Shown: positions 1 through 6,132, counted from the stretch's first letter. The stretch is DNA of 8,124 nt from Thermoflavifilum sp. (GCA_019683625.1 JADGHY010000086.1:1-8124); one strand, 5' to 3'. The notes: a model not told the origin generated them from the letters alone. Made by a program: numbers and translations.

Positions 1-51
1 TGATAGAAGGCCGGCAGCCCTTGTTACCGGCCGAGCGGGTAAAAATTTCAT
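1..51 (-). CDS. possible start of a divergent gene (partial, speculative)
   Basis: An ATG on the minus strand at 51-49 opens a frame of 17 codons that stays open to the window edge and reads MKFLPARPVTRAAGLLS. A Lys after the start and a later hydrophobic run could suit the beginning of a signal peptide or a small membrane protein. Seventeen codons are too few to distinguish this from chance, no ribosome binding site is visible, and I recognise no family. It is listed only because the region upstream of acpP must end a neighbouring transcript or start a divergent one. Confidence 0.15.
   Translation of the reverse strand, partial: MKFLPARPVTRAAGLLS
9..32. repeat. GC-rich hairpin upstream of acpP
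   Basis: GGCCGG at 9-14 is the exact reverse complement of CCGGCC at 27-32, giving a 6-bp all-GC stem with a 12-nt loop. It is not followed directly by a T-run on the plus strand (GAGCGGGT follows, then AAAAATTT), so it is not a textbook intrinsic terminator. It could end an upstream plus-strand transcript or simply be chance in a GC-rich patch. Confidence 0.3.
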
Positions 52-78
52 CAAAAACAAAAGATTTCTCAAAAATTA

Positions 79-86
79 TATTTTTG
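79..86 (+). promoter_or_regulatory. candidate Bacteroidota -7 element of the acpP promoter
   Basis: TATTTTTG matches the TAnnTTTG -7 consensus used by the primary sigma factor of Bacteroidota exactly and lies 30 nt before the acpP start codon. No TTG is found about 20 nt further upstream, so the -33 half is missing or poor. The surrounding bases are very A/T-rich, which makes a chance match easier. Confidence 0.4.
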
Positions 87-116
87 CAGTCAAATTAACC
101 TTAAACACTAACCGTT

Positions 117-353
117 ATGTCTGACATTGCAACCCGAGTTAAAAAAATTATTGTGGACAAGTTAGGTGTTGATGAATCAGAAGTCACACCCGAAGCCAGC
201 TTCACCAATGATTTAGGTGCTGATTCATTAGACACCGTTGAACTCATCATGGAATTTGAAAAAGAGTTCAATATTTCCATTCCTGATGAACAGGCTGAAA
301 CCATCACCACGGTTGGTCAGGCTATTGCTTATCTGGAAGAACACGTTAAGTAA
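117..353 (+). CDS. acpP: acyl carrier protein AcpP
   Basis: This 78-residue protein is full length for the acyl carrier protein that tethers growing acyl chains during type II fatty acid synthesis in the cytoplasm. The phosphopantetheine attachment site is plain: Asp36-Ser37-Leu38 in the context [10 protein letters not shown], at the start of helix II, with Ser37 the modified residue. The protein is acidic, with Asp/Glu-rich helices and the usual C-terminal [13 protein letters not shown] type ending. The ATG at 117 gives the normal N-terminus ([12 protein letters not shown]). fabF follows after 29 nt on the same strand, the common acpP-fabF operon order. There is no clear Shine-Dalgarno sequence (ACACTAACCGTT precedes the ATG), which is normal for Bacteroidota. 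The identification is firm. Confidence 0.97.
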   Translation: MSDIATRVKKIIVDKLGVDESEVTPEASFTNDLGADSLDTVELIMEFEKEFNISIPDEQAETITTVGQAIAYLEEHVK

Positions 354-382
354 GTATTTGCAAGCATCTTGTAGAACGATTA

Positions 383-1636
383 ATGGAATTAAAACGCGTT
401 GTCATAACCGGATTGGGTGCCATCACACCCATTGGCAATACTGTTCAGGATTACTGGACAGGGCTAATCAATGGCGTTTCCGGAGCGGATTTCATTACAT
501 CGTTTGATACCTCCAAGTTCAGAACCAAATTTGCCTGTCAGCTTAAGCATTTTGATCCTGCGCAATTTCTCGATAAGAAGGAGCTGCGCAAGATGGATCC
601 TTTTGTGCAGCTGGCTGTGATTTGTGCCGATCAGGCGGTGGAAGATGCCCGGCTGAAGGAAGCTCAGGTAGATCCGGATCAGGTAGGTGTCATCTGGTCG
701 TCGGGCATCGGGGGACTTTTTACCCTTATTGAAGAGATCAAAGGTTTTTACCTGGGTGATGGCACGCCTCGGTTCAGTCCATTTTTCATTCCCAAGATGA
801 TCATGGACATTGCGGCCGGGCAGATCTCTATCCGCCATGGGTTCCGGGGTCCTAACTTTGCCGTTGTCTCGGCTTGTGCCTCTTCTACTAACGCGCTTAT
901 TGAGGCGTTTAACCTGATTCGGTTGGGCAAAGCCAAAGTGATGATCTGTGGGGGCTCGGAGAGCGTGATTAATGAGGTGGCCATTGGTGGTTTTAATGCC
1001 ATGCGGGCGCTTTCGGAACGCAATGATGATCCAAAGACAGCTTCTCGTCCCTTTGATTTGGACAGGGATGGGTTTGTGATGGGCGAAGGGGCAGGAGGCT
1101 TGGTATTGGAAGAGCTCACGCATGCCCAGCAACGTGGTGCCCGGATTTACGCAGAATTTGCGGGAGGGGGAGCCACCGGCGACGCCTATCATGTGACGGC
1201 ACCTCATCCCGAAGGTTTGGGTGCGGTGAATGTGATGCGTGAGGCCCTGGCAGATGCGGCGTTGAAGCCGGAAGATATTGATTACATCAACGTGCATGGC
1301 ACTTCCACACCGCTGGGGGATGTAGCGGAAGTGAAGGCCATTCAGCAAGTATTCGGGGATGCAGCCTATCGGCTCAACATCAGCTCCACCAAGTCTATGA
1401 CGGGTCATCTGTTGGGTGCAGCAGGAGCCATCGAAGCCATTGCTTCTATTTTGGCCGTGGTACACGATATGGTGCCTCCTACCATCAATCATTTTACCGA
1501 TGACCCCCAGCTTGATGCCCGGCTTAATTTCACCTTTAATAAAGCTCAGCAACGCCAGGTAAGGGCAGCGCTGAGCAATACCTTTGGCTTTGGCGGACAC
1601 AATGCTTCTGTGATCTTCAAGAAATTTGTTCCCTGA
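383..1636 (+). CDS. fabF: 3-oxoacyl-[acyl-carrier-protein] synthase II (FabF)
   Basis: This 417-residue enzyme condenses malonyl-ACP with acyl-ACP to elongate fatty acids (KAS II). The thiolase-fold catalytic triad is visible: nucleophile Cys165 in VVSACASSTNALIEA, His305 in NVHGTSTPLGD, and His342 in KSMTGHLLGAAGA, with the conserved Lys337 just before it. The C-terminal glycine loop is NTFGFGGHNAS (399-409), with His at 406 where the Escherichia coli enzyme has Thr. The length matches the family (about 410-420 residues), and the start gives the standard N-terminal MELKRVVITGLGAITPIGN. The gene lies 29 nt after acpP, its substrate carrier, and 11 nt before the proposed rnc start, so the three genes are probably co-transcribed. 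Triad spacing follows FabF rather than FabH, and FabB is unlikely in this phylum. Confidence 0.97.
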   Translation: MELKRVVITGLGAITPIGNTVQDYWTGLINGVSGADFITSFDTSKFRTKFACQLKHFDPAQFLDKKELRKMDPFVQLAVICADQAVEDARLKEAQVDPDQVGVIWSSGIGGLFTLIEEIKGFYLGDGTPRFSPFFIPKMIMDIAAGQISIRHGFRGPNFAVVSACASSTNALIEAFNLIRLGKAKVMICGGSESVINEVAIGGFNAMRALSERNDDPKTASRPFDLDRDGFVMGEGAGGLVLEELTHAQQRGARIYAEFAGGGATGDAYHVTAPHPEGLGAVNVMREALADAALKPEDIDYINVHGTSTPLGDVAEVKAIQQVFGDAAYRLNISSTKSMTGHLLGAAGAIEAIASILAVVHDMVPPTINHFTDDPQLDARLNFTFNKAQQRQVRAALSNTFGFGGHNASVIFKKFVP

Positions 1637-1647
1637 AGATTCCGACC

Positions 1648-2388
1648 TTGACCTCCGTAAAGAGCATATGGAACCGCTGGTTGGGTGTGAATCAAAACAA
1701 ACAGCTAAAAAAGGCACTCAAACACATTCTTGGATTCACACCCCGTCATCTGAAGCTGTATGAAACAGCGCTCAGCCATCGCTCCATCACCGAACATAAC
1801 CGAGAAAGCAATGAGCGCCTCGAATACCTGGGCGATGCTGTGCTGGGCGCCATCGTTGGAGACTATCTCTATCATAAGTATCCCGGCCGTTCAGAAGGCT
1901 ATCTCACCGAGATGCGCTCCAAAATGGTGAACCGCCAACAGCTTAATGATATTGCCATCAAAATGGGCTTGCGCAAATTGGTGCATTATGATAAATACAA
2001 CAGCCTGCTTAAAATCAGCCATATTTTTGGCAATGCACTCGAAGCTCTTGTAGGCGCCATTTACCTGGACAGAGGATATGACAAAGCACGCCAGTTTGTA
2101 TATCAATCTATCATCGCCCCGCATATGGACATGGATGCGCTGGAACATACCGAAATCAATCACAAAAACAAACTCTATGGCTGGGCTAATAAATATGGCC
2201 ATCAGCTGGAGTTTGAATTGATTGAAGAGGAAATGAAGGGAGCGCGAAAGGTTTTTACAGTGGCTGTGGTGATTGATGGTAAAATAGTGAGCACGGGCAA
2301 GGCATATAACAAAAAAGATGCAGGCCAAATAGCCGCCAGGCTGGCTTTAGAACGACTGGGCATTGTGGAACAATCACATCATTCCTGA
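1648..2388 (+). CDS. rnc: ribonuclease III
   Basis: This 246-residue endonuclease cleaves double-stranded RNA, for example in rRNA precursor processing. The catalytic domain spans about residues 18-160, with the signature NERLEYLGDAVLGAIVGDYL at 55-74, where Glu56, Glu59 and Asp63 are the metal-site residues. The second catalytic block is GNALEALVGAIYLDRG (128-143), with Glu132 as the essential glutamate; Asn129 occupies the place of E. coli Asp114. A double-stranded RNA-binding domain follows at about 172-239, ending KKDAGQIAARLALERLG. No in-frame ATG lies near the expected N-terminus. The chosen start is TTG at 1648, 11 nt after the fabF stop; it gives an N-terminal length typical of Bacteroidota RNase III. 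TTG at 1681 or GTG at 1687 would shorten the protein by 11 or 13 residues and also remain possible. Confidence 0.95.
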   Translation: MTSVKSIWNRWLGVNQNKQLKKALKHILGFTPRHLKLYETALSHRSITEHNRESNERLEYLGDAVLGAIVGDYLYHKYPGRSEGYLTEMRSKMVNRQQLNDIAIKMGLRKLVHYDKYNSLLKISHIFGNALEALVGAIYLDRGYDKARQFVYQSIIAPHMDMDALEHTEINHKNKLYGWANKYGHQLEFELIEEEMKGARKVFTVAVVIDGKIVSTGKAYNKKDAGQIAARLALERLGIVEQSHHS

Positions 2389-2392
2389 AAGG

Positions 2393-2409
2393 TTCCTTGT
2401 TTCAAGGAA
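2393..2409. terminator. hairpin at the convergent rnc / histidine kinase junction
   Basis: TTCCTTG (2393-2399) and CAAGGAA (2403-2409) form a perfect 7-bp stem with a TTT loop, starting 5 nt after the rnc stop codon and overlapping the last two sense codons and the stop codon of the opposing kinase gene. Its place between converging genes fits a bidirectional terminator. There is no long T-tract on either side, so strength and mechanism are uncertain. Confidence 0.45.
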
Positions 2410-3781
2410 GATGAGCAGCCAGGGGTAGAGCAAAACTGGCAATAAATTGATTGCCTTGCAGGCTCACTTGCAGATGGCTGCGATGAAGCGACAAGATTTG
2501 TGCACAAATCCATAATCCCAATCCTGTTCCGGGCTTAGAAGCATCTCCGCGAATAAAAGGTTTGATTTCTCCCTCTTCGGTTAACGCGGATGGATACCCT
2601 GAAGTTGGCTCTGTTGCATTACGAATCACCACAAAAAGTTGATGTTGATCTTCCGACAAATGCACCTCAATTGTTGAATGTTCAGGCGCATATTTCACGC
2701 TGTTTTCAAGGAGATTGTATAATACGTGACCCATAAACTGCTGATCGGCTATGACCTGAACATTCGATGTGTATTCATCCATTTGCCAATGGACAAACAG
2801 ATTTTTTTCTTTGATGAGGGGTTGCAATCTTATCAGTTGATCCGAGAGTAATTCATGAAGATCAACAATGGTGTGATGCAGTTGAATAGCTTCATTTTTT
2901 AACCGGGAAGCCATTAAAAAATTATCAATTAATCTTTGCATGCGGCCTAATTCGTGAAGTTGCTGGCTTAGCAGGGTTTGAAAAGTTGTTTCCAATGTTT
3001 TATTGTTTACCATAGCCTGCATTTGCATTTGCATGATGGCAAGCGGGGTGCGTAGCTCGTGGGATGCGGCTGCAAAGAAGGCCTGTTCATTTTCCCATGC
3101 GGTTTTGATTTGTTGAAGCAATTGATTGATGGTAGATGCCAGTTGTTCCATTTCATCATTTGTGTGGCTCACGGGAACGGGTTGGATCTTTGAAGGTTGT
3201 GTGAGGGCGGTTTGGTTCATGTGTTGGGTAGCATGAATAATGTTTCTTATGGGATGAAGCAAGACATGAGTAAAAAAATAAGCTAATGCAAAAACTGCTA
3301 GAAAGCTCCACCAGGTTAGCATATAAAGTTTCCATTTCCATTGCTGAAAAAGCTTAGCAATTGGTGCGTCGGGTATGCCTAAAGCGAAAATGAAACGTTC
3401 AGTGTCTGAATCTGTATGGGTATTGCTCACGTAAGCAAGTTGCCAGTGGTTCCAGGTGAAGCAGGTATCGGTCATCCGAAGAGGCGATGGGGGAAGAAAA
3501 CCGGGTGTATGATACCATAGGGAAAAAGAGTCGGGTTGGACGGAATACCAGATGGCAATAGCCTGATCATCGGTGGGCAGGGGAATCAATGCGGGCGAAA
3601 GCTGTGTGCGGGAAGCCATGATGCGCGCCTGAGCAAGCAGGGATCCGTTGAGTAGGTTGCTCACATCCCGTTTAAAGCTCTTGTAGAACCAAAGCAGGCT
3701 AAATCCAAATACCAATAAAAAGCAGCAGCCTGATAGCATGGCCATCCGCAACCGAATATTTTTCCATAACATCCTGGGCAT
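2402..3781 (-). CDS. membrane sensor histidine kinase (HAMP, HisKA, HATPase_c)
   Basis: This 459-residue protein is a membrane-bound kinase that autophosphorylates on His and passes the phosphate to the response regulator encoded 9 nt upstream. Domains in order: TM1 about 13-33; a periplasmic sensor segment of roughly 118 residues with no family I can name; TM2 about 153-172; HAMP about 173-225 (HPIRNI, then DEMEQLAS); HisKA with the H-box AAASHELRTPLA and phospho-acceptor His241; HATPase with the N-box LYNLLENSVKYAPE (Asn356, Asn360), F-box around KPFIRG (407-412), and G2 box GTGLGL (418-423). The G1 box DxGxG is not recognisable: the corresponding strand reads VVIRNATEP (384-392). The overall type resembles CusS/QseC-like kinases paired with OmpR-family regulators. 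The start ATG at 3781 is the first codon after the regulator; an ATG three codons later is an alternative. Confidence 0.93.
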   Translation of the reverse strand: MPRMLWKNIRLRMAMLSGCCFLLVFGFSLLWFYKSFKRDVSNLLNGSLLAQARIMASRTQLSPALIPLPTDDQAIAIWYSVQPDSFSLWYHTPGFLPPSPLRMTDTCFTWNHWQLAYVSNTHTDSDTERFIFALGIPDAPIAKLFQQWKWKLYMLTWWSFLAVFALAYFFTHVLLHPIRNIIHATQHMNQTALTQPSKIQPVPVSHTNDEMEQLASTINQLLQQIKTAWENEQAFFAAASHELRTPLAIMQMQMQAMVNNKTLETTFQTLLSQQLHELGRMQRLIDNFLMASRLKNEAIQLHHTIVDLHELLSDQLIRLQPLIKEKNLFVHWQMDEYTSNVQVIADQQFMGHVLYNLLENSVKYAPEHSTIEVHLSEDQHQLFVVIRNATEPTSGYPSALTEEGEIKPFIRGDASKPGTGLGLWICAQILSLHRSHLQVSLQGNQFIASFALPLAAHLP

Positions 3782-3790
3782 GGAAATGTT

Positions 3791-4471
3791 TTAGGGATCT
3801 GTTGAAGAGCGAAGACGATAGCCAATTCCTACCAGCGTTTCAATCATAGGATAATCAAATCCTTTATCAATTTTTTTCCGGAGTTGATAAATGTATGCCT
3901 CCACAATATTACTTGACATGTCGAAATCCACTTCCCATACTTTTTCTGCTATGAAGGTTTTGGTAAGCACTCGATCGGCGTTGCGCATCAACAATTCCAG
4001 CAAGGCAAATTCTTTTCGGGTAAGTGCAATGGTTTTATTGCCCCGGTAGGCGCAATACCGCTGATAATCCAACGTAAGATCACCCACCTGAAGATGACTT
4101 GCCTGATCATGATCGATTCTGCGCTGCAAGGCCCGTAGCCGGGCAAGCAACTCTTCCATGGCAAAAGGTTTGCGCAAATAATCCATTGCACCCTCATCCA
4201 ATGCCTTAACCACCTGATCTGAATGATCTAAAGCGCTGATGACCACAACAGGGGTTTTGGATGGGTATTCCCGCAGTTGTTTCAGGATATCCATACCGCT
4301 CATCTGAGGCAACATCAAGTCAAGCAAAATCACATCATAATCTTCCTGAAGGGCTTTCAGCAGGCCCTGGGCGCCGTTGAACATCTGCACACAAACATGT
4401 CCTGCTGCTTCCAGCCCTTGCTTGATAAAATTGGATAGGGCTTTTTCATCTTCTATGAGCAAAATCCTCAT
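3791..4471 (-). CDS. OmpR/PhoB-family response regulator
   Basis: This 226-residue DNA-binding regulator is activated by phosphorylation. The receiver domain (about 1-118) has the acidic pair Glu8-Asp9, phospho-acceptor Asp51 in LLDLMLPQMSG, Ser79 as the switch hydroxyl residue and Lys101 in the LRKPF motif. The winged-helix effector domain (about 127-221) shows LTRKEFALLELLMRNADRVLTK and the recognition-helix region SSNIVEAYIYQLRKKID, ending IETLVGIGYRLR. Its start codon overlaps the stop of the upstream membrane-protein gene as ATGA (4468-4471), suggesting translational coupling, and the cognate kinase begins 9 nt downstream. OmpR-family regulators bind head-to-tail repeats about 10-11 bp apart; such a repeat lies at 6090-6108 ahead of the operon. 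The family is certain, but the regulon cannot be read from the sequence. Confidence 0.96.
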   Translation of the reverse strand: MRILLIEDEKALSNFIKQGLEAAGHVCVQMFNGAQGLLKALQEDYDVILLDLMLPQMSGMDILKQLREYPSKTPVVVISALDHSDQVVKALDEGAMDYLRKPFAMEELLARLRALQRRIDHDQASHLQVGDLTLDYQRYCAYRGNKTIALTRKEFALLELLMRNADRVLTKTFIAEKVWEVDFDMSSNIVEAYIYQLRKKIDKGFDYPMIETLVGIGYRLRSSTDP

Positions 4472-5238
4472 TGCAACAGAAATGTTTGATGATCTATGGT
4501 AATGGTGAGCGGGTGTACAACAATATAATGATATTTGTTCACAAAATAACCTTCATCCCGGGCAATACCCGTCACGATGATATCCAGAGGTTTGGCTTCA
4601 AATGCTGAAGATAAATTTTCAATTACATCAGGCCTTAATGCGATCAGATAAGGTTTTTGAACCAAGCCAATCTTCTCTCCCCGTTCATTTAGCTGGAATA
4701 CTAAGGTGTCTATCCTCACCGTAATATTTTCTCCCGAAGGGGGTGGTGGCGGTTGAGGAGGGGAAAGGCTCAATGTGCTTCCATTGGCCGCGGTCAATTG
4801 TTGGATATCCAGATGTGCTGCAGGTCCACGGGCATGGGCAATAATTGTGATTGCTTTTCCGGTTGAGGCTATGTCGGAAATTTTTTTTGCCAGATGCGGG
4901 GGAAAATGGAACAATAGTTCTTGGCCCTCATTTGTTTGCACATACACACCATCCATATCGCCCAGATCATTGTAATGATAATCGTGCACAATGCCCTCGT
5001 AGGTGATTCCAGTGGTTGGGATAGCCGGTGCTGGCGCCGGAGGTGGAGGAGCAGGCTTTGGGCGTGCTATCCAGGATTGATACACCCACCACCCCAGAAA
5101 GCCTAGCAGCAAAAGGCCAAGCCATCTTCTGAGATCAGGGGGTGGAGGTGGTATCTGGAACGGCATACCCAAGTTTATGAAAAATAACACGATCAGGATG
5201 ATTACCAGCCAGAAGGGCAAAGAAACTTGGTTTCTCAT
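4468..5238 (-). CDS. membrane-anchored proline-rich protein with two OB-like modules, paralogue of the upstream gene
   Basis: I do not recognise a named family for this 256-residue protein. Visible parts: TM1 about 7-25, a short proline-rich loop (PPPPP at 30-34), TM2 about 39-57, a Pro/Ala-rich linker 59-74, module 1 about 78-152, a second Pro-rich linker 159-167, and module 2 about 172-250. Module 1 carries GIVHDYHYNDLGDMDG (82-97) and FHFPPHLAKKI (110-120). In module 2 the equivalent motif is IALRPDVIENL (199-209). The alternating strands and glycines suggest OB-like beta barrels. The same order of parts, and a similar C-terminal tail (ITIDHQTFLLQ against LTVDGITYQVQ), occur in the neighbouring 5268-6023 product. 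It starts 29 nt after that gene and overlaps the response regulator by 4 nt, so a role in the same signalling circuit, as input, accessory or output, is inferred but unproven. Confidence 0.85.
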   Translation of the reverse strand: MRNQVSLPFWLVIILIVLFFINLGMPFQIPPPPPDLRRWLGLLLLGFLGWWVYQSWIARPKPAPPPPAPAPAIPTTGITYEGIVHDYHYNDLGDMDGVYVQTNEGQELLFHFPPHLAKKISDIASTGKAITIIAHARGPAAHLDIQQLTAANGSTLSLSPPQPPPPPSGENITVRIDTLVFQLNERGEKIGLVQKPYLIALRPDVIENLSSAFEAKPLDIIVTGIARDEGYFVNKYHYIVVHPLTITIDHQTFLLQ

Positions 5239-5267
5239 GGAGCATCATTTTAACGAAGCCTGGCTCA

Positions 5268-6023
5268 TTATTGCACCTGATAGGTGATTCCATCCACTGT
5301 TAATGTGGCTGCACGGAAGGCCTGGATTTGGCTGTCAGCCACTTCTCCGGGCTGCAGCGCTTTTTTCCATCCATAAGCTTGCACTTTTTTCCCGATGAGA
5401 AGCACCTGGCTTAGTTGTCCGTATACCTCCGGGCGAAAGTGCACCACCCAGCCATCGCCAAAGCTAAAACCATTAATTTGCCCGCCCCTGTCGTAAGTGA
5501 ATGCCCGAATGATGCCGCTATGAGAAAGCGGCTGGTCGGCCGGTGGGGTGAGTGTGGGCGTTGGTGGCATTTCTCCGATAAATTGATTGCCAGCATGCAG
5601 CAACACCAGATGAAACACATAACTGCCTACCATTGGCAGTGGTTCCCAGCATCCCGAAATGGTGATGGGTTCTCCCTTTTGAAGATAAGGCAACAGGCTG
5701 CTGCCCATGTGTGGGGCAAACTGTACAGTTATGGCGTTGCCTTGTTGCAGTGAAGGGGAAGGGTAAAATCCATTCGTGCTGCTGTCTATAGCAGGCTGGG
5801 TGAGGATGAGTTGGAAGCCATCGTAAATGCCATCATCGTTGGTGCTCAAAGCACCTGGCTTACCCGTGAGGGTGATTAATGCCTGAATAGGGCCGGGTCC
5901 TGGCCGTCCTGGAGCAGCGACTGGCGGAGGCGGAGGTGCAACAGGAGGCATTTGAGCTGAAAGCGTCTGTGTGCTCAGTACACTTACCATTCCGGTAAGC
6001 CATAATACGATCTGTGTTTTCAT
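5268..6023 (-). CDS. secreted proline-rich protein with two OB-like modules
   Basis: This 251-residue protein has a likely Sec signal peptide: Lys2, a hydrophobic core about 5-18, and a probable cleavage site LSA|Q after residue 23. A Pro/Ala/Gly-rich segment (25-45) follows, then module 1 (about 46-145) with VQFAPHMGSSL (100-110) and KGEPITISG (116-124), a Pro-rich linker (153-165), and module 2 (about 169-248) with GIIRAFTYDRGGQINGF (170-186) and VHFRPEVYGQL (194-204). I recognise no formal family. The motif pattern G-x-V/I, Y-x-x-x-G-x-x-x-G, then F-x-P-H and later G-x-x-V/I-x-x-x-G resembles small OB-like domains of uncharacterised bacterial proteins. It is the first gene of the apparent operon that continues into its membrane-anchored paralogue, a response regulator and a kinase. 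The ATG at 6023 gives a proper signal peptide. Residence in the periplasm is inferred; there is no lipobox Cys. Confidence 0.85.
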   Translation of the reverse strand: MKTQIVLWLTGMVSVLSTQTLSAQMPPVAPPPPPVAAPGRPGPGPIQALITLTGKPGALSTNDDGIYDGFQLILTQPAIDSSTNGFYPSPSLQQGNAITVQFAPHMGSSLLPYLQKGEPITISGCWEPLPMVGSYVFHLVLLHAGNQFIGEMPPTPTLTPPADQPLSHSGIIRAFTYDRGGQINGFSFGDGWVVHFRPEVYGQLSQVLLIGKKVQAYGWKKALQPGEVADSQIQAFRAATLTVDGITYQVQ

Positions 6024-6031
6024 GGGTTATT

Positions 6032-6066
6032 GTTTTGCAGTGAAACCATGCTTTTCGCTGCAAAAC
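6032..6066. repeat. 14-bp near-perfect inverted repeat before the secreted-protein gene
   Basis: GTTTTGCAGTGAAA (6032-6045) and TTTCGCTGCAAAAC (6053-6066) are reverse complements at 13 of 14 positions around a 7-nt loop (CCATGCT). It ends 8 nt before the start codon of the gene at 6023. In the minus-strand RNA the single mismatch is C-A. It could be a protein-binding dyad or an RNA hairpin covering the translation start region. It lies 67 nt from the stop of the CBS gene, so a terminator for that transcript is less likely but not excluded; no T-run follows on the minus strand. Confidence 0.6.
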
Positions 6067-6068
6067 TT
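6061..6068 (-). promoter_or_regulatory. possible -7 element of the two-component operon promoter
   Basis: On the minus strand this reads AAGTTTTG, one base off the TAnnTTTG consensus. No TTG (-33) lies about 20 nt upstream; instead the ATGAAAAT direct repeats begin 21 nt upstream. A weak core with an activator site in place of the -33 element would suit regulated transcription. The element overlaps the right arm of the inverted repeat at 6032-6066. This is inferred from motif matching only. Confidence 0.25.
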
Positions 6069-6089
6069 CACCCATTAGTTCAGGCTTAC

Positions 6090-6108
6090 ATGAAAATGAA
6101 ATGAAAAT
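6090..6108. promoter_or_regulatory. ATGAAAAT direct repeats, 11-bp period: candidate response-regulator site
   Basis: ATGAAAAT occurs at 6090-6097 and again at 6101-6108, an exact 8-bp repeat with an 11-bp period, about one helical turn. OmpR/PhoB-family regulators bind such tandem half-sites. The repeat lies 67-85 nt upstream of the first gene of an operon encoding a regulator of exactly this family. The A/T-rich composition raises the chance of coincidence, so binding is an inference. Confidence 0.4.
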
Positions 6109-6132
6109 TTTTTCAGCTAGGCAGCAGTTTTA

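Noticed and set aside
464..1717. Long open frame on the minus strand opposite fabF, 417 codons, the same length as FabF
   Set aside because: The plus strand encodes FabF with all catalytic residues; the antisense product has no recognisable domain, is rich in Cys, His and Arg, and the equal length is coincidence caused by the codon bias of the fabF strand.
1891..2328. 145-codon minus-strand frame opposite rnc
   Set aside because: It lies wholly inside the conserved RNase III domains and shows no family features of its own.
5415..5753. 112-codon plus-strand frame inside the secreted-protein gene
   Set aside because: The opposite strand has a signal peptide, ordered modules and operon spacing; this frame has none of these and no promoter or start context.
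6108..6132. Intrinsic terminator after the CBS gene
   Set aside because: Only a 3-bp GCT/AGC stem precedes the short T/A run on the minus strand, too weak to call.
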